Source of the DNA: Treponema sp.
Lineage (GTDB): Bacteria; Spirochaetota; Spirochaetia; Treponematales; Treponemataceae
Reading direction: 5' to 3'
DNA length: 64,000 bases
NCBI GenBank assembly: GCA_017381365.1
Contig: JAFOCI010000070.1
Span: forward strand, 41,596 to 105,595
Shown in pieces: positions 32,580-41,741 of the stretch. The position numbers were made by a program, and so were the translations under genes. Under the pieces are notes generated by a model. It did not search any database and had not been told where the DNA came from. It saw only the letters and a program-made list of their open reading frames with translations. Every line of letters begins with the position of its first letter. Position 1 is the first letter of the stretch.

Positions 32580-33797
32580 CTATTCAATTTCCCTCGTAAG
32601 AACAGCAAGGCTTTCAATGTGGCTTGTGTTAGGATAAAAATCAAGAAGATAAAGGCGTTCCAGTTTATAACCTGCCGATACAAGCTCTGCTATATCTCTT
32701 GCGTGAGTTGCAGGGTCGCAGGATACAGACCTTATTTGCGGAATTTTTGAACTGCATAAATATTTTCGCACTTCCAGTTCCATCCCGCTTCTAGGAGGAT
32801 CAATAACTACAGCATCAAAGTACGAATCTTTGTTAGATTCTGCCCATTTTGCGCCGCTCAGACCAAAAGATTCATGTTTTATGCCCGAAAGATTCTGTTC
32901 TGCAAAAACAAGTGCATCCCTATTATGTTCAACAAGTGTAAGCTTCTCAAAATAATCTGCAAGGAACATGCTGAATGTTCCGCAGCCGGAATACATATCA
33001 AGTACAGATTTTCCAACCAGTCCGCGGCAAATTTCCTGAATAGATTTTTCAAGGACTGTAAGATTTGACTGAAAGAATCCACGGACGTCAAAGCTGATTT
33101 TCTTTCCAAGTAATTCAACCGTTATAATATCTGAACCAGAAATCTGAGTACCAGAATAACGTTTTTTTACCTGCTTAATATTTCTGTTTTTCTTTTTAAG
33201 ATTTGCGTAATTATCCTGCTGCTTCTGTTCTTCTGCTGAAACAGCATAATTTACAGAGGAATTTCCTCCTGCAGAAATTACTTTGGAACTGCTGAAAAGA
33301 TGACATCTTCCTTCTGGTCTAAAATGCGGAGGAGTGTTTTTAAGCCATTCATTTACAGAGTTTTCTGCAACAACGCATTTTTCCACAGGAATTGTTCTGT
33401 TGCTGGCTCTTTCTGAAAGTCCCCCATTATTCAGCTGAAAACGGCATCTGTAGTCATAATTTTCACCAGAAACAATCTGAATTTCCGGAACCTGAACGCC
33501 ACAACGTTCAAAACTTTCTCTTAGCATTGATTTTCTGTATTCCTGCTGAGCTTCTGGTTTTATGTGCATCATGTTGCAGCCACCACATTTCTGGTAGTAA
33601 GGACACAAAGGTTCTGTGCGGTTTTCAGAAGGTTCAAGAATTTTTAATATCTTTGCAACGTCATAATCTCGTTTTGATTCAACAATTTCTATTTCCAGTT
33701 TTTCGCCTGGAACGGCAAAAGGTACAAATACGTTTTTACCTGCAATTTTCCCGATACAATTTCCACCGAAAGCGATTTTTTCTGTTGTGATTTCCAT
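32580..33797 (-). CDS. TrmA/RlmCD-type RNA (uracil-5-)-methyltransferase
   Basis: 405 residues. N-terminal TRAM domain (about 1-55), then an iron-sulfur motif CPYYQKCGGCNMMH (about 65-78), then a SAM-binding methyltransferase core: DMYSGCGTFSMFLADYF, VIDPPRSGME, and SCDPATHARDI, whose Cys is the catalytic nucleophile of the family. It makes 5-methyluridine in rRNA or tRNA; which site (23S U747/U1939 or tRNA U54) cannot be decided by eye. A low-complexity insertion rich in Lys/Asn (about residues 190-215) is unusual. Confidence 0.9.
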   Translation of the reverse strand: MEITTEKIAFGGNCIGKIAGKNVFVPFAVPGEKLEIEIVESKRDYDVAKILKILEPSENRTEPLCPYYQKCGGCNMMHIKPEAQQEYRKSMLRESFERCGVQVPEIQIVSGENYDYRCRFQLNNGGLSERASNRTIPVEKCVVAENSVNEWLKNTPPHFRPEGRCHLFSSSKVISAGGNSSVNYAVSAEEQKQQDNYANLKKKNRNIKQVKKRYSGTQISGSDIITVELLGKKISFDVRGFFQSNLTVLEKSIQEICRGLVGKSVLDMYSGCGTFSMFLADYFEKLTLVEHNRDALVFAEQNLSGIKHESFGLSGAKWAESNKDSYFDAVVIDPPRSGMELEVRKYLCSSKIPQIRSVSCDPATHARDIAELVSAGYKLERLYLLDFYPNTSHIESLAVLTREIE

Positions 33798-33854
33798 TCT
33801 GCTATCATAGCAAAAAAAAACAATAAAAAAAACTGTTATATATTTTGTGCATTA

Positions 33855-33883
33855 TTGAAAAAAATGCATCTCTGTAATAAACT
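33855..33883 (+). promoter_or_regulatory. Promoter of pcnB
   Basis: TTGAAA at 33855-33860 and TAAACT at 33878-33883 are separated by 17 bp and end only 9 bp before the GTG start. The mRNA would then have almost no leader. Confidence 0.45.
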
Positions 33884-33892
33884 CCTAACATT

Positions 33893-34987
33893 GTGTTGAT
33901 ACGGTACGGAAAAGATAAAAACGGCAAAACAGTAAAAAAGGCCGTGATTTATACAAAGTCAGAGCATAACATTCCTAAATCTAGAATAGATATTGATGCA
34001 ATTCAGATAATTGACAGATTGCGCAGTTTCGGTTTTGTTGCATATATTGTTGGAGGAGCAGTCAGAGATCTTATTGTTGGAAATACTCCAAAAGATTTTG
34101 ATATTGTAACTGATGCAACTCCTACAAAAATCAAAAAAATCTTCCGCAACTCCCGCATAATCGGAAAAAGATTTCGCATTGTTCACGTAGTTTTTGGCGA
34201 AAAAATTTTTGAAGTAAGCACATTCAGATCAAATGCAGAAGGTTCTGTTGGGAATAATTTTGGAACAATAGACGAGGATGTTTTGCGCCGTGATTTTTCA
34301 ATGAATGCTCTTTATTATGATCCCCTGCAGGAACAGGTAATCGATTATGTGGGCGGTTTTAAAGACATTAAGAACGGCGTGTTAAAGCCTGTTATTCCAA
34401 TGGACAGAATATTTGTAGAAGATCCTGTTCGTATGCTTAGAGCTATAAAATATTCCGCAAAGACAAATGCGAAAATGTCGTTTTTTATGCGCAGAAAAAT
34501 CCGCAAAAGTGCAAGTCTTTTGGGGCAGGTAAGTCCTTCAAGATTAACAGAAGAACTTTTGAAAATTATAAACAGCGGTAATGCCTATTCAATAATTTCA
34601 GAAGCTTTGGACACTGACCTGTATATGTCACTGCAGCCAGCCGCAACCGGGATTATGTACGAAAATAAAAAATATGAAGTTTCTTACATGGAAAATATGA
34701 AGAAACTTGATCAGCTTATAAAATCTGACCCGGAAGCCCGTCTTGGTCAAAAGCTTATTTTTATGATTTATGATTTTATCTGCAGTTTGACAGACTGGAA
34801 AAAAGAACTGGAAAATCATACTCCTTATATTGAACTTTATTCTAAAACATGGCGGGAATGTAGAAATTTTGTACTGCCGATGAATCCTCAGCGAACAGAA
34901 CTTGAGTTTGCCATTAAAACAGTTTTGAACGAGCTTGGAGTTCCTGTAAAAACTAAGAAAAAAAAGCAGAAGCCTCAGTCAAAATAA
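33893..34987 (+). CDS. pcnB: Poly(A) polymerase / CCA-adding enzyme family
   Basis: 364 residues. Class II nucleotidyltransferase head: YIVGGAVRDLIVGNTPKDFDIVTDA (about residues 53-77, with GG and the catalytic DxD), RRDFSMNALYYD, and the basic RMLRAIKYSAKTNA motif shared by PcnB and CCA transferases. The start codon is GTG with no clear ribosome binding site, in line with a near-leaderless transcript. The length and basic C-terminus favour PcnB. Because the tRNA in this window lacks encoded CCA, a CCA-adding role for this or another copy must exist. Confidence 0.85.
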   Translation: MLIRYGKDKNGKTVKKAVIYTKSEHNIPKSRIDIDAIQIIDRLRSFGFVAYIVGGAVRDLIVGNTPKDFDIVTDATPTKIKKIFRNSRIIGKRFRIVHVVFGEKIFEVSTFRSNAEGSVGNNFGTIDEDVLRRDFSMNALYYDPLQEQVIDYVGGFKDIKNGVLKPVIPMDRIFVEDPVRMLRAIKYSAKTNAKMSFFMRRKIRKSASLLGQVSPSRLTEELLKIINSGNAYSIISEALDTDLYMSLQPAATGIMYENKKYEVSYMENMKKLDQLIKSDPEARLGQKLIFMIYDFICSLTDWKKELENHTPYIELYSKTWRECRNFVLPMNPQRTELEFAIKTVLNELGVPVKTKKKKQKPQSK

Positions 34988-35022
34988 CAGACAGCATCAA
35001 AAAAAATGCTGTCCGTTTGCTT
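34988..35022. terminator. Bidirectional terminator after pcnB
   Basis: A GACAGCAT/ATGCTGTC stem (34990-34997 and 35005-35012) has an A-rich loop and A- and T-rich flanks, between convergent genes. Confidence 0.7.
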
Positions 35023-35916
35023 TTATTTTGTTTCTTTAGGTTGTTCCACTTTTGTAATTTTATCAATAATTATGCTGACTTCTTCTATAAGAATTCCAGT
35101 ATAACCTTCGATTTTATCAATGATATATTTCTGCATTTTGTGAACTTTGCCAGTCAGCTGTGTTCCAAAGGGTACATCAATCATGATTGTTACCTTGTAA
35201 CCCCGGCTGTTTGTTTTTATAATCATTTTCTTTACTTTTACGGCGCTGTCGCATTCGTTTACGCAGTGCATTATCATCTGGGTAAGAGCTGCTTCTGAAA
35301 TTTCAATTCGGCCTTTCTTTGAAAATTCCGGTTGAACAATTGATTTTTCAAACATTCGTCCGTCAGTCTTTCCTTTTCTGAAAAGTCCTTTGTTTCTGAA
35401 AAAAAGCTTAATTGAATTAGAAAAAATCTGAGGATAATTTTTCTGAATTTCAATTGAAGGCACAGGGATTACATGCTTTCCTTCAATCTGACGTGATTTT
35501 ATGGCTTTTTCAATTTCTTCCCGGCTTGCAATTTCTTCAATATGAATGATTTTCTGTGGTTGTGGAAGCTGCAGTCTTGTTGCAATTTTCATTACCATTT
35601 TTTCAGAAGTTCCAAGAATAAGCAGTTTTTTGATATGAGCTTTTTTCCATGCTTTTGCGACCTGGTCTCTGTGTTCTTTATCATCAAAGAGAGCAACTCT
35701 TACGGCACCCATGTAAGTTTTTTCACGTTTTGCGGAATGACCTGCAAGTATTTTGTCATTCTGAATCAAGAGACCATCATCAATCAGTGCGTCAATCCCG
35801 TATTTTTCGGCCAGCAGTTTTGAACGGAAACTTTTTCCAGTTCCGCTTTCTCCGACTAGTGCAAAAACTGTTACAGGCTTAAAGGAATTAAAAAGTTCTT
35901 CTAAATAGTTGCTCAT
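35023..35916 (-). CDS. P-loop NTPase fused to an Asp23/Gls24-like domain
   Basis: 297 residues. Residues 1-130: a kinase-like P-loop domain with Walker A ALVGESGTGKSFRSKLLA (about 19-36), and DALIDDGLLI which could hold a Walker-type acidic pair. Middle: an arginine/lysine-rich linker. C-terminus (about 205-285): GRIEISEAALTQMIMHCVNE ... VPFGTQLTGKVHKMQKYI ... YTGILIEEVSIIID, which matches the alkaline-shock (Asp23/YloU) domain. That domain is usually a stand-alone envelope-associated protein, so the fusion is informative. Overlaps the upstream pseudouridine synthase gene by 4 bp. No substrate can be assigned. Confidence 0.75.
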   Translation of the reverse strand: MSNYLEELFNSFKPVTVFALVGESGTGKSFRSKLLAEKYGIDALIDDGLLIQNDKILAGHSAKREKTYMGAVRVALFDDKEHRDQVAKAWKKAHIKKLLILGTSEKMVMKIATRLQLPQPQKIIHIEEIASREEIEKAIKSRQIEGKHVIPVPSIEIQKNYPQIFSNSIKLFFRNKGLFRKGKTDGRMFEKSIVQPEFSKKGRIEISEAALTQMIMHCVNECDSAVKVKKMIIKTNSRGYKVTIMIDVPFGTQLTGKVHKMQKYIIDKIEGYTGILIEEVSIIIDKITKVEQPKETK

Positions 35917-36878
35917 ACTTTAAGTATAATGCATTTTTCGTAATCTTGCATTGTTGATTTTAAAAAGTTGAAAAAAAGTTTAGGAACAGGCGCTTTCAGA
36001 GATGGCGGAAGATTTAATTCATTGTTTTCAGGGAAAATCATTTCAAATGCATGAAGAAAATATTCTGTTTCCTGTATTTTTAATCCTCCGTAAGCCGTAT
36101 CGCCAAGAAGGGGGTACCCGTGAAAAGAGGATTGTGCCCGGATTTGATGAGTTCTGCCTGTTTCAATATTGAATTGAGCCAGTGTGTATTCTGTTTTGTT
36201 GAATTTTCCGAAACCTAGCGGAATTACTGTAGTTTTTGCTGTTTTTCCGTTGTAAGAAGAATTTATTGTAACGGTCTGAAAATCAGCTGTTTCGTCGAAT
36301 TCTTTTGAAATGGAATCCTGCCAGCATTCTTCATGAGAAAGTTTGCCTTGTATTACGCCAATATATTTTTTTTGAATCGTGTGCTCAGCTATGTTTTTAC
36401 TGAACCATTTTGCGCCCTTAAGACTTAATGAAAATGCAATTAAACCAGTTGTTTTTCTGTCTAGTCTGTGTAAGGGACCTGGATTAAAAGAAAGAGAAGT
36501 ATTTTCGTAATTTTTTTTATAAAAAAGTTCAAACTGTCTGTTAAGTGCTTCTGAATTGCCTTGAACCGCAATATCATAAGGTTTATTGATGAAGATTAAA
36601 TCATCAGTTTTAAATACAATTTCCAGGTTAAAATCAATTTTATCTTCATCAAGGCTTTTTTTATTGTTGCTAATCAACAGAAAATCCGCAATCTTTATTT
36701 TATCTCCGCAGAAAACATGTTGAGAAGCTTCTGCTTTTTTGTCATTTATCTTAATTAATCCTTTTCTTATTGATTTGTAAACAGCTGAAAGAGAATCTTC
36801 CGAAATAAATTTCCTGATAATTCTATCTAATCTGCGGTCATCATCATCCTGGCTTGCAATAAATTCCCTGAACTTCAT
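35913..36878 (-). CDS. RluC/RluD-family pseudouridine synthase
   Basis: 321 residues. N-terminal S4 RNA-binding domain (about 14-75, DDRRLDRIIRKFI; KGLIKINDKKAEASQHVF), then the catalytic domain with PGPLHRLDRKTTGLIAFSLS, which contains the catalytic Asp, and TGRTHQIRAQSSFHGYPLLGD. It modifies uridines in 23S rRNA; the site is not decidable here. The last codons overlap the next gene (ATGA type). Confidence 0.9.
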   Translation of the reverse strand: MKFREFIASQDDDDRRLDRIIRKFISEDSLSAVYKSIRKGLIKINDKKAEASQHVFCGDKIKIADFLLISNNKKSLDEDKIDFNLEIVFKTDDLIFINKPYDIAVQGNSEALNRQFELFYKKNYENTSLSFNPGPLHRLDRKTTGLIAFSLSLKGAKWFSKNIAEHTIQKKYIGVIQGKLSHEECWQDSISKEFDETADFQTVTINSSYNGKTAKTTVIPLGFGKFNKTEYTLAQFNIETGRTHQIRAQSSFHGYPLLGDTAYGGLKIQETEYFLHAFEMIFPENNELNLPPSLKAPVPKLFFNFLKSTMQDYEKCIILKV

Positions 36879-36963
36879 AATTAAAGATTATAATCGGAAA
36901 ATTAATCTACTTCTAGGGTGACTCTACTAGTAAAAATATAATCTTAATGCTATTATATAAGAT

Positions 36964-37443
36964 ATGTTTGATACAGTCGTGAAACAGGTGATATTTCTCT
37001 TTACAAATCCAATACTTTTGGCTTGTATTTCCAGTTGGTTTTGTGCTCAGTTTGTTAAGACTGTGATTGCTGTTTTGTATGGAAGAATTCGCAGTTTAAC
37101 AGAACTGTTAGAAAGTTTAATTTGGAAAACAGGTGGAATGCCTTCTAGTCATTCTGCGTTAGTATCATCTCTTGCAACTGTTATTGCATTTAGAAATGGA
37201 ATTGATTCTGATATTTTTGTTCTTACTTTTTGTTTTTTTATGATAACAATTCGTGATGCTCTTGGTGTAAGACGTTCAAGCGGAATTCAGGCAAAAAAAA
37301 TTAATGAAATAGGTAAATCATTAACAGACAAAGAAATTCTGGAATATAAAGCTATAAAAGAAGTTAATGGTCACACTCCGATGGAAGTAACAATTGGTTG
37401 TTTCCTGGGTTTTTTCATTGGGTTGGCTTATTCGGTTTTTTAA
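36964..37443 (+). CDS. DUF212/YuiD-family divergent PAP2 membrane protein
   Basis: 159 residues, four or so membrane segments, with the motif GGMPSSHSALVSSLATVIA (about 54-72), related to PAP2 phosphatase/haloperoxidase active sites, and a NGHTPMEVTIGCFLGFFIG end. A lipid or polyprenyl phosphate phosphatase role is suggested by the family but not proven. It opens the plus-strand run that continues into the Rnf-like genes (6 bp to the next gene). Confidence 0.8.
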   Translation: MFDTVVKQVIFLFTNPILLACISSWFCAQFVKTVIAVLYGRIRSLTELLESLIWKTGGMPSSHSALVSSLATVIAFRNGIDSDIFVLTFCFFMITIRDALGVRRSSGIQAKKINEIGKSLTDKEILEYKAIKEVNGHTPMEVTIGCFLGFFIGLAYSVF

Positions 37444-37449
37444 TTTCCC

Positions 37450-38853
37450 ATGAAAAATTTGTATAAGTTTATAATTGCATTTATTCTCATAGCATTGAAT
37501 TTTTTTCTTGTAAGAAATTTTAGAGTTATACCTGCATCAAAACTGTGGAACGGGTATTCTGTTCTGTATGTACAGGCGGATTATAATCAATTTGAAGTTG
37601 AAAAGATTTTAAAGCATAATGAATGCCGGGATTTTATCTGTCTTAATAATCAGGATATTCCATTAGACAGCGGCTTAAATTCAATTGAAAGGCTTCTTGC
37701 TAAAAATGATTATGAAAGTGAGTCTTATCTTAAAAATAGATTAAATTATTTTTTCGATAAAAATCATGATTTTGCAATTTATTATGTTTCTGATGATTAT
37801 GAAGGAGAACTGCAGCATGCTTTAAGGCAGCTTAAAACTTTGGGCATTAAAGCAGGTGTGAATGCAAATACAAGTTATCCATGGATTTCATTTGTTATTA
37901 CGCTTCTGTTTGCATTTATATTACTTATTTTTTCCAGTGAAAAAATTCTTGTGTTCATAGAATTCTGTATTCCATTGTATTTTGCTTTTTTGATGCCTTT
38001 TTATACTGTTTCTGCTGCTCTTTGTTTGCTGATGACGGGTTTGTTTTTTTCGCAAAAATTTTTAGGAAGAAAGGGCGCATTGTTGTATTGCAGAAAGAAT
38101 GTTTTGATATTTCTTTCTATTACAATTAGTTTTTTCATTATTTTTTTGACTAGTCCAAAGCTTATTTTTCTTTTACTTTCTACAGCCATAGCTATGATTT
38201 CTGCCGGGTATATTTATTACGAGGCGGTTAATATTTATAATGAGCGATATTCTTTTAGACCTGTTTTAATATGTTCTGCATCAATGGTTAAGGTAATTGA
38301 TAAAAAAAACAGGATTGCAATTCCACTTTGTTTTTTTGCAACTTTAACTATTCTTATTTCAGGTTGTTTTTCACTTCGTTTTATTAATTTTTCGCTTTCC
38401 ACAGATGCCGCTGGGCTTATGCTTCCTTCTAGAAATGCAGAAAAAAAAGTTCTTCCGGATTTAAATGACTATGTTGTGTGGAACTGGAAGTCAATTACTT
38501 TTCCATACAGGTCCCTGAATGACAGTTCTTCCTCAATTCCTAAAAAGGGTGATGTTGTTAATTTTCAACGATATTTTGAAGAAAACGGCAAAATCAGCGT
38601 AAAAACAAATTCTATAATTTTTGACGATTCTTTTCGTTCAAAAGCTGTTAATTCAATCGATAATTTTGATTATAATTCTATTGAAAAGATGCTTAAAGCT
38701 CAGGGTAGCTATATAAAACCTGGTTATTCTGGTTCTGGTGGATCAAGCTTAAATTTTTTAGGAATTGTTTTACTTATCCTTGCATCAGGAGTTTCATGTT
38801 TTTTTTATTTTAGTTTTTATAGAACTAAAGCTAAGCAGGAGAATAAAAAATGA
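37450..38853 (+). CDS. Multi-pass membrane protein upstream of rnfC, unknown
   Basis: 467 residues. One N-terminal membrane helix, an extracytoplasmic domain of about 120 residues (YSVLYVQADYNQFEVEKIL, then FAIYYVSDDYEGELQHAL), five to six central helices (about 145-325), a second soluble region (about 330-435) and a final helix near the C-terminus. No cofactor motif is seen. Its stop overlaps the rnfC start (ATGA), so it is likely an accessory part of this Rnf-like machine. I do not recognise a named family. Confidence 0.7.
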   Translation: MKNLYKFIIAFILIALNFFLVRNFRVIPASKLWNGYSVLYVQADYNQFEVEKILKHNECRDFICLNNQDIPLDSGLNSIERLLAKNDYESESYLKNRLNYFFDKNHDFAIYYVSDDYEGELQHALRQLKTLGIKAGVNANTSYPWISFVITLLFAFILLIFSSEKILVFIEFCIPLYFAFLMPFYTVSAALCLLMTGLFFSQKFLGRKGALLYCRKNVLIFLSITISFFIIFLTSPKLIFLLLSTAIAMISAGYIYYEAVNIYNERYSFRPVLICSASMVKVIDKKNRIAIPLCFFATLTILISGCFSLRFINFSLSTDAAGLMLPSRNAEKKVLPDLNDYVVWNWKSITFPYRSLNDSSSSIPKKGDVVNFQRYFEENGKISVKTNSIIFDDSFRSKAVNSIDNFDYNSIEKMLKAQGSYIKPGYSGSGGSSLNFLGIVLLILASGVSCFFYFSFYRTKAKQENKK

Positions 38854-40148
38854 CAATGTTTTCGGATATTCGTACTGTTAAAGTGGAAGCATATAAGAAA
38901 ATTGTAAACGGATTTATTCCAAAAACAGTTTATGTTTCCTTAAATCAGAATATGAATACTTGTGAAGAATCTCTGGTCAAAACTGGTGATAAGGTTGAAG
39001 AAGGCCAGGAAATTGCCAAAGGTATTTATTCTCCAATACCAGGCATAGTAGATGGTTTTGAAATGCAGGTTATGCCTGATGGTAAAATTAGTAAAGTTGT
39101 AAAAATCATGTTGGGCGGAAAATTTTCGTTTCTTGGAAAAAAAAAGACTCCCTTTGATTACAAATTGTTTTCTTCTTCATCGTTGATTCGTCATATTGAA
39201 TCCTATGGTGTATTAAATACTTTTTTTACGGCAAAACCTGTATTGTTGTCAAAACAGCTTGAAGAAGTTTCTAAACATAAGCATAGAATTCTAGTTGTTC
39301 GTCTTATTGATGACGACCCTTCAAGATTAATTGATTCTGTTTTAACTAATGAATATCTTGATGAGATAATTAGTGGTGTGCAGATTGCTTCTTATTGTAT
39401 AAATGCTGAAAGAGTTATTTTTATAGTTGAAAAAGAATTTAATGAATTAGAAAAGCTTGAAAAGAGTTTAGAAAACAGTTTTGTTTTAAAGATTTCTTCT
39501 AAAGCAGTTTCAATATGTAATGATAAATTGCTTTGCAAACTTATAAAAAAACAATTTAAGGAAGAGACACTTTCAAAAATTTCAAAATATGATTTATTTA
39601 CTGATTCCAGTTCTATGCTTGAGCTTTACAGGTGCGTCTCAAAATCAATGCCTGTAATAGACAGATATGTGCTTGTGAATGGAAACTGTCTTCCGGCAAC
39701 AGGAATTTTAAAGGTTCCAGTAGGAACATCCTTTGAATCAATTGTTGAACAGTTTGGCGGGTTTATAAAAAATCCTTCCTCTGTAATTGTTAATGGTCAG
39801 ATTACAGGATTTTCTACAGGCAGCTTAAAAGTGCCAGTAACTAAATATGTTAAATCAATTTCATTTTATTCTTTTATAAAAACACCAGATCAAAGCGTTT
39901 CTTTGTGTATAAGATGTGGAAGATGTCGTAATGTGTGTCCTATGCATTTATCTCCTGATGTAATATTAAGGCATATTACTGGGGGCGAGGCTGCTCCTGC
40001 AGATTATATGAAAACAGTAAAATATTGCATTGAATGCGGGCTTTGTAATTCAATTTGCCCTTCCAGACTTCCTGTAATGCAAAAAATGGAAGAATATAAA
40101 CAAAGCAATTTAAATATTTTAAAAGAGGAAAAAGATGTCAGAAGGTAG
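38850..40148 (+). CDS. rnfC: RnfC-like iron-sulfur subunit, divergent
   Basis: 432 residues. The N-terminal barrel-sandwich (about 40-95, TGDKVEEGQEIAKGIYSPIPG) and the C-terminal tandem [4Fe-4S] motifs CIRCGRCRNVCP (about 352-363) and CIECGLCNSICP (about 394-405) identify RnfC. The central part, however, lacks the GxGGAGFPT flavin/NADH-binding motif and the EPYI-type segment of canonical RnfC; the corresponding region reads ESYGVLNTFFTAKPV. A SLBB-like region (about 285-320, LKVPVGTSFESIVEQFGG) is present. So electrons may enter from a donor other than NADH. It overlaps rnfD by 14 bp. Confidence 0.85.
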   Translation: MTMFSDIRTVKVEAYKKIVNGFIPKTVYVSLNQNMNTCEESLVKTGDKVEEGQEIAKGIYSPIPGIVDGFEMQVMPDGKISKVVKIMLGGKFSFLGKKKTPFDYKLFSSSSLIRHIESYGVLNTFFTAKPVLLSKQLEEVSKHKHRILVVRLIDDDPSRLIDSVLTNEYLDEIISGVQIASYCINAERVIFIVEKEFNELEKLEKSLENSFVLKISSKAVSICNDKLLCKLIKKQFKEETLSKISKYDLFTDSSSMLELYRCVSKSMPVIDRYVLVNGNCLPATGILKVPVGTSFESIVEQFGGFIKNPSSVIVNGQITGFSTGSLKVPVTKYVKSISFYSFIKTPDQSVSLCIRCGRCRNVCPMHLSPDVILRHITGGEAAPADYMKTVKYCIECGLCNSICPSRLPVMQKMEEYKQSNLNILKEEKDVRR

Positions 40149-41223
40149 AATCGACAGAAAGTATTTGATAAGACCATTTTCATATATAAATGACTCATTA
40201 GGAACAAATCTTCTGAAAATTTTAGTGCTTTTGCTTATTCAGATTGTTTTGCTTTTTATTTCAAAGAGTTATTTAGCTCTTAAAGTTGTGTGTGCAGCAA
40301 CTTTAGCTTCTGTTCTTGCAGAAATTTTGTGTTCTCTTTTTCTTAAACAGAGTTTATTTGAAAATAAAAAGTTTTTGGTTTCAATAGTTCAGGGATTACT
40401 TTGCGGAATGTTAATTCCTCAGACTTTTCCAATGGTAACTGTTTTTATTATTGTTTTCTTTTCTATGCTCATCACCAGACATTTTTTTGGAGGGTTCGCA
40501 TTTACCTGGATTAATGCCAGTGTAATTTCTGTAGTGATTTTATGGATTATTGGAGTAGAGTATTTTCCTGAATATCTTGTTAATATGGATTTACTAGCTG
40601 TTCGAAATCCTTCTCAGCTTCTGATTGAAAACGGCTCAATCAAAGTTTTTCCTTTTGATCCAAATGTAACTGAGTTCTGTAATCAGGTGATTTTTTCGCA
40701 TTTAAAAGTTTCTGTTCCAGAAGGATATGTGTCTTTGTTCTGGGATTCTTTTTCCAGTATTCCTGCATTCAGATTTAATTTCATTACATTAATTTCATCA
40801 ATTATTCTGTTTAGTGATAATTTGTGGGATTTACTGATTCCTGCAATTTTTATAATTGTCTATGTACTTTTAATCAGATATATATCACCATTTTTGTACA
40901 ACGGAGTAACATTTAAAGGTGATATATTACTGGCATTGCTTACTGGTGGAACTCTGTTTTGTGCTGTTTTTCTGATTAGCTGGTATGGGACAGTTCCTTT
41001 GACTGTTACTGGCAAGATTGTTTACGGAGTTATCGCAGGCATAGTAATGTTCTTGCTTGCTGGTTGTGGAACTTCTCCTGGTGGAATGATTTTTACTGTT
41101 GTAATTGCAAATATTGTTTCTGTGATTATTCAGCAGTATGAAAATCATTATGATAGAATAAGAATAAAAAAACAGCTTGAATCGTTTATGAACGATGATG
41201 CTAAGAATGATCAGGAAATATAA
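40135..41223 (+). CDS. rnfD: RnfD-like membrane subunit, divergent
   Basis: 362 residues, about nine membrane helices. The family segment around TRHFFGGFAFTWINASVISV corresponds to the KHxFGGxGxNxFNPA motif of RnfD/NqrB, and the C-terminus has LAGCGTSPGGMIFTVVIAN. The S/D-G-A-T motif that carries covalently bound FMN in RnfD/NqrB is not found anywhere in the protein. A long extracytoplasmic loop (about 150-210) is present. Confidence 0.82.
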   Translation: MSEGRIDRKYLIRPFSYINDSLGTNLLKILVLLLIQIVLLFISKSYLALKVVCAATLASVLAEILCSLFLKQSLFENKKFLVSIVQGLLCGMLIPQTFPMVTVFIIVFFSMLITRHFFGGFAFTWINASVISVVILWIIGVEYFPEYLVNMDLLAVRNPSQLLIENGSIKVFPFDPNVTEFCNQVIFSHLKVSVPEGYVSLFWDSFSSIPAFRFNFITLISSIILFSDNLWDLLIPAIFIIVYVLLIRYISPFLYNGVTFKGDILLALLTGGTLFCAVFLISWYGTVPLTVTGKIVYGVIAGIVMFLLAGCGTSPGGMIFTVVIANIVSVIIQQYENHYDRIRIKKQLESFMNDDAKNDQEI

Positions 41224-41226
41224 TAT

Positions 41227-41703
41227 ATGGCAATGACAAATATATCTTCAAAAGAATTCTGGCGATTCTACGGAATTTTTATCGGAATTATTATTTTTCT
41301 ATTTGGTACCTTGTTTTTAATGGTCAGGCTTAGCGAAAACAAATGGAATCAAGGACTTAAAGAGGCTGTTGTTAAGGAATTGGAAAAAAAACAGCCTGAT
41401 ATGTGGATAGTTGGCAAAGAAATTCCTTTGAAAAGTGCGTTTTCTGAAAGCGCAGCTTTATTTGAAATCAGGCAAAAAAAGTCTGTTGAAAAATATTATG
41501 CTATTATTATCCGTTCTGCTACTTTGTTTGGTCATTTTCCTGCAGTATTCATTTATAATAAAAAAAATGGAGTGAAATTTATTGGATATTCGGCTGTAAA
41601 CGGTAAAATTGGCCGGCTTATTGATCAAAGTTATTCAGATTCGAGTATCTATTATTGGAGTCAAAGAATACCTTCCATAATAAATCATGCAGAAAAGTCA
41701 TGA
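41227..41703 (+). CDS. rnfG: RnfG-like subunit lacking the FMN threonine motif
   Basis: 158 residues: one N-terminal membrane helix (FYGIFIGIIIFLFGTLFLMV) and a periplasmic domain of about 125 residues, shorter than usual. The position of the flavin-transfer motif SGATxxS near the C-terminus instead reads YSDSSIYYWSQRIPSII, with no suitable Thr. The call rests on topology, size and gene order between rnfD and rnfE. It probably does not bind covalent FMN. Confidence 0.7.
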   Translation: MAMTNISSKEFWRFYGIFIGIIIFLFGTLFLMVRLSENKWNQGLKEAVVKELEKKQPDMWIVGKEIPLKSAFSESAALFEIRQKKSVEKYYAIIIRSATLFGHFPAVFIYNKKNGVKFIGYSAVNGKIGRLIDQSYSDSSIYYWSQRIPSIINHAEKS

Positions 41704-41741
41704 GCTTAATGAATTTATATTTTAAGGAGAATTAAGAAAGA

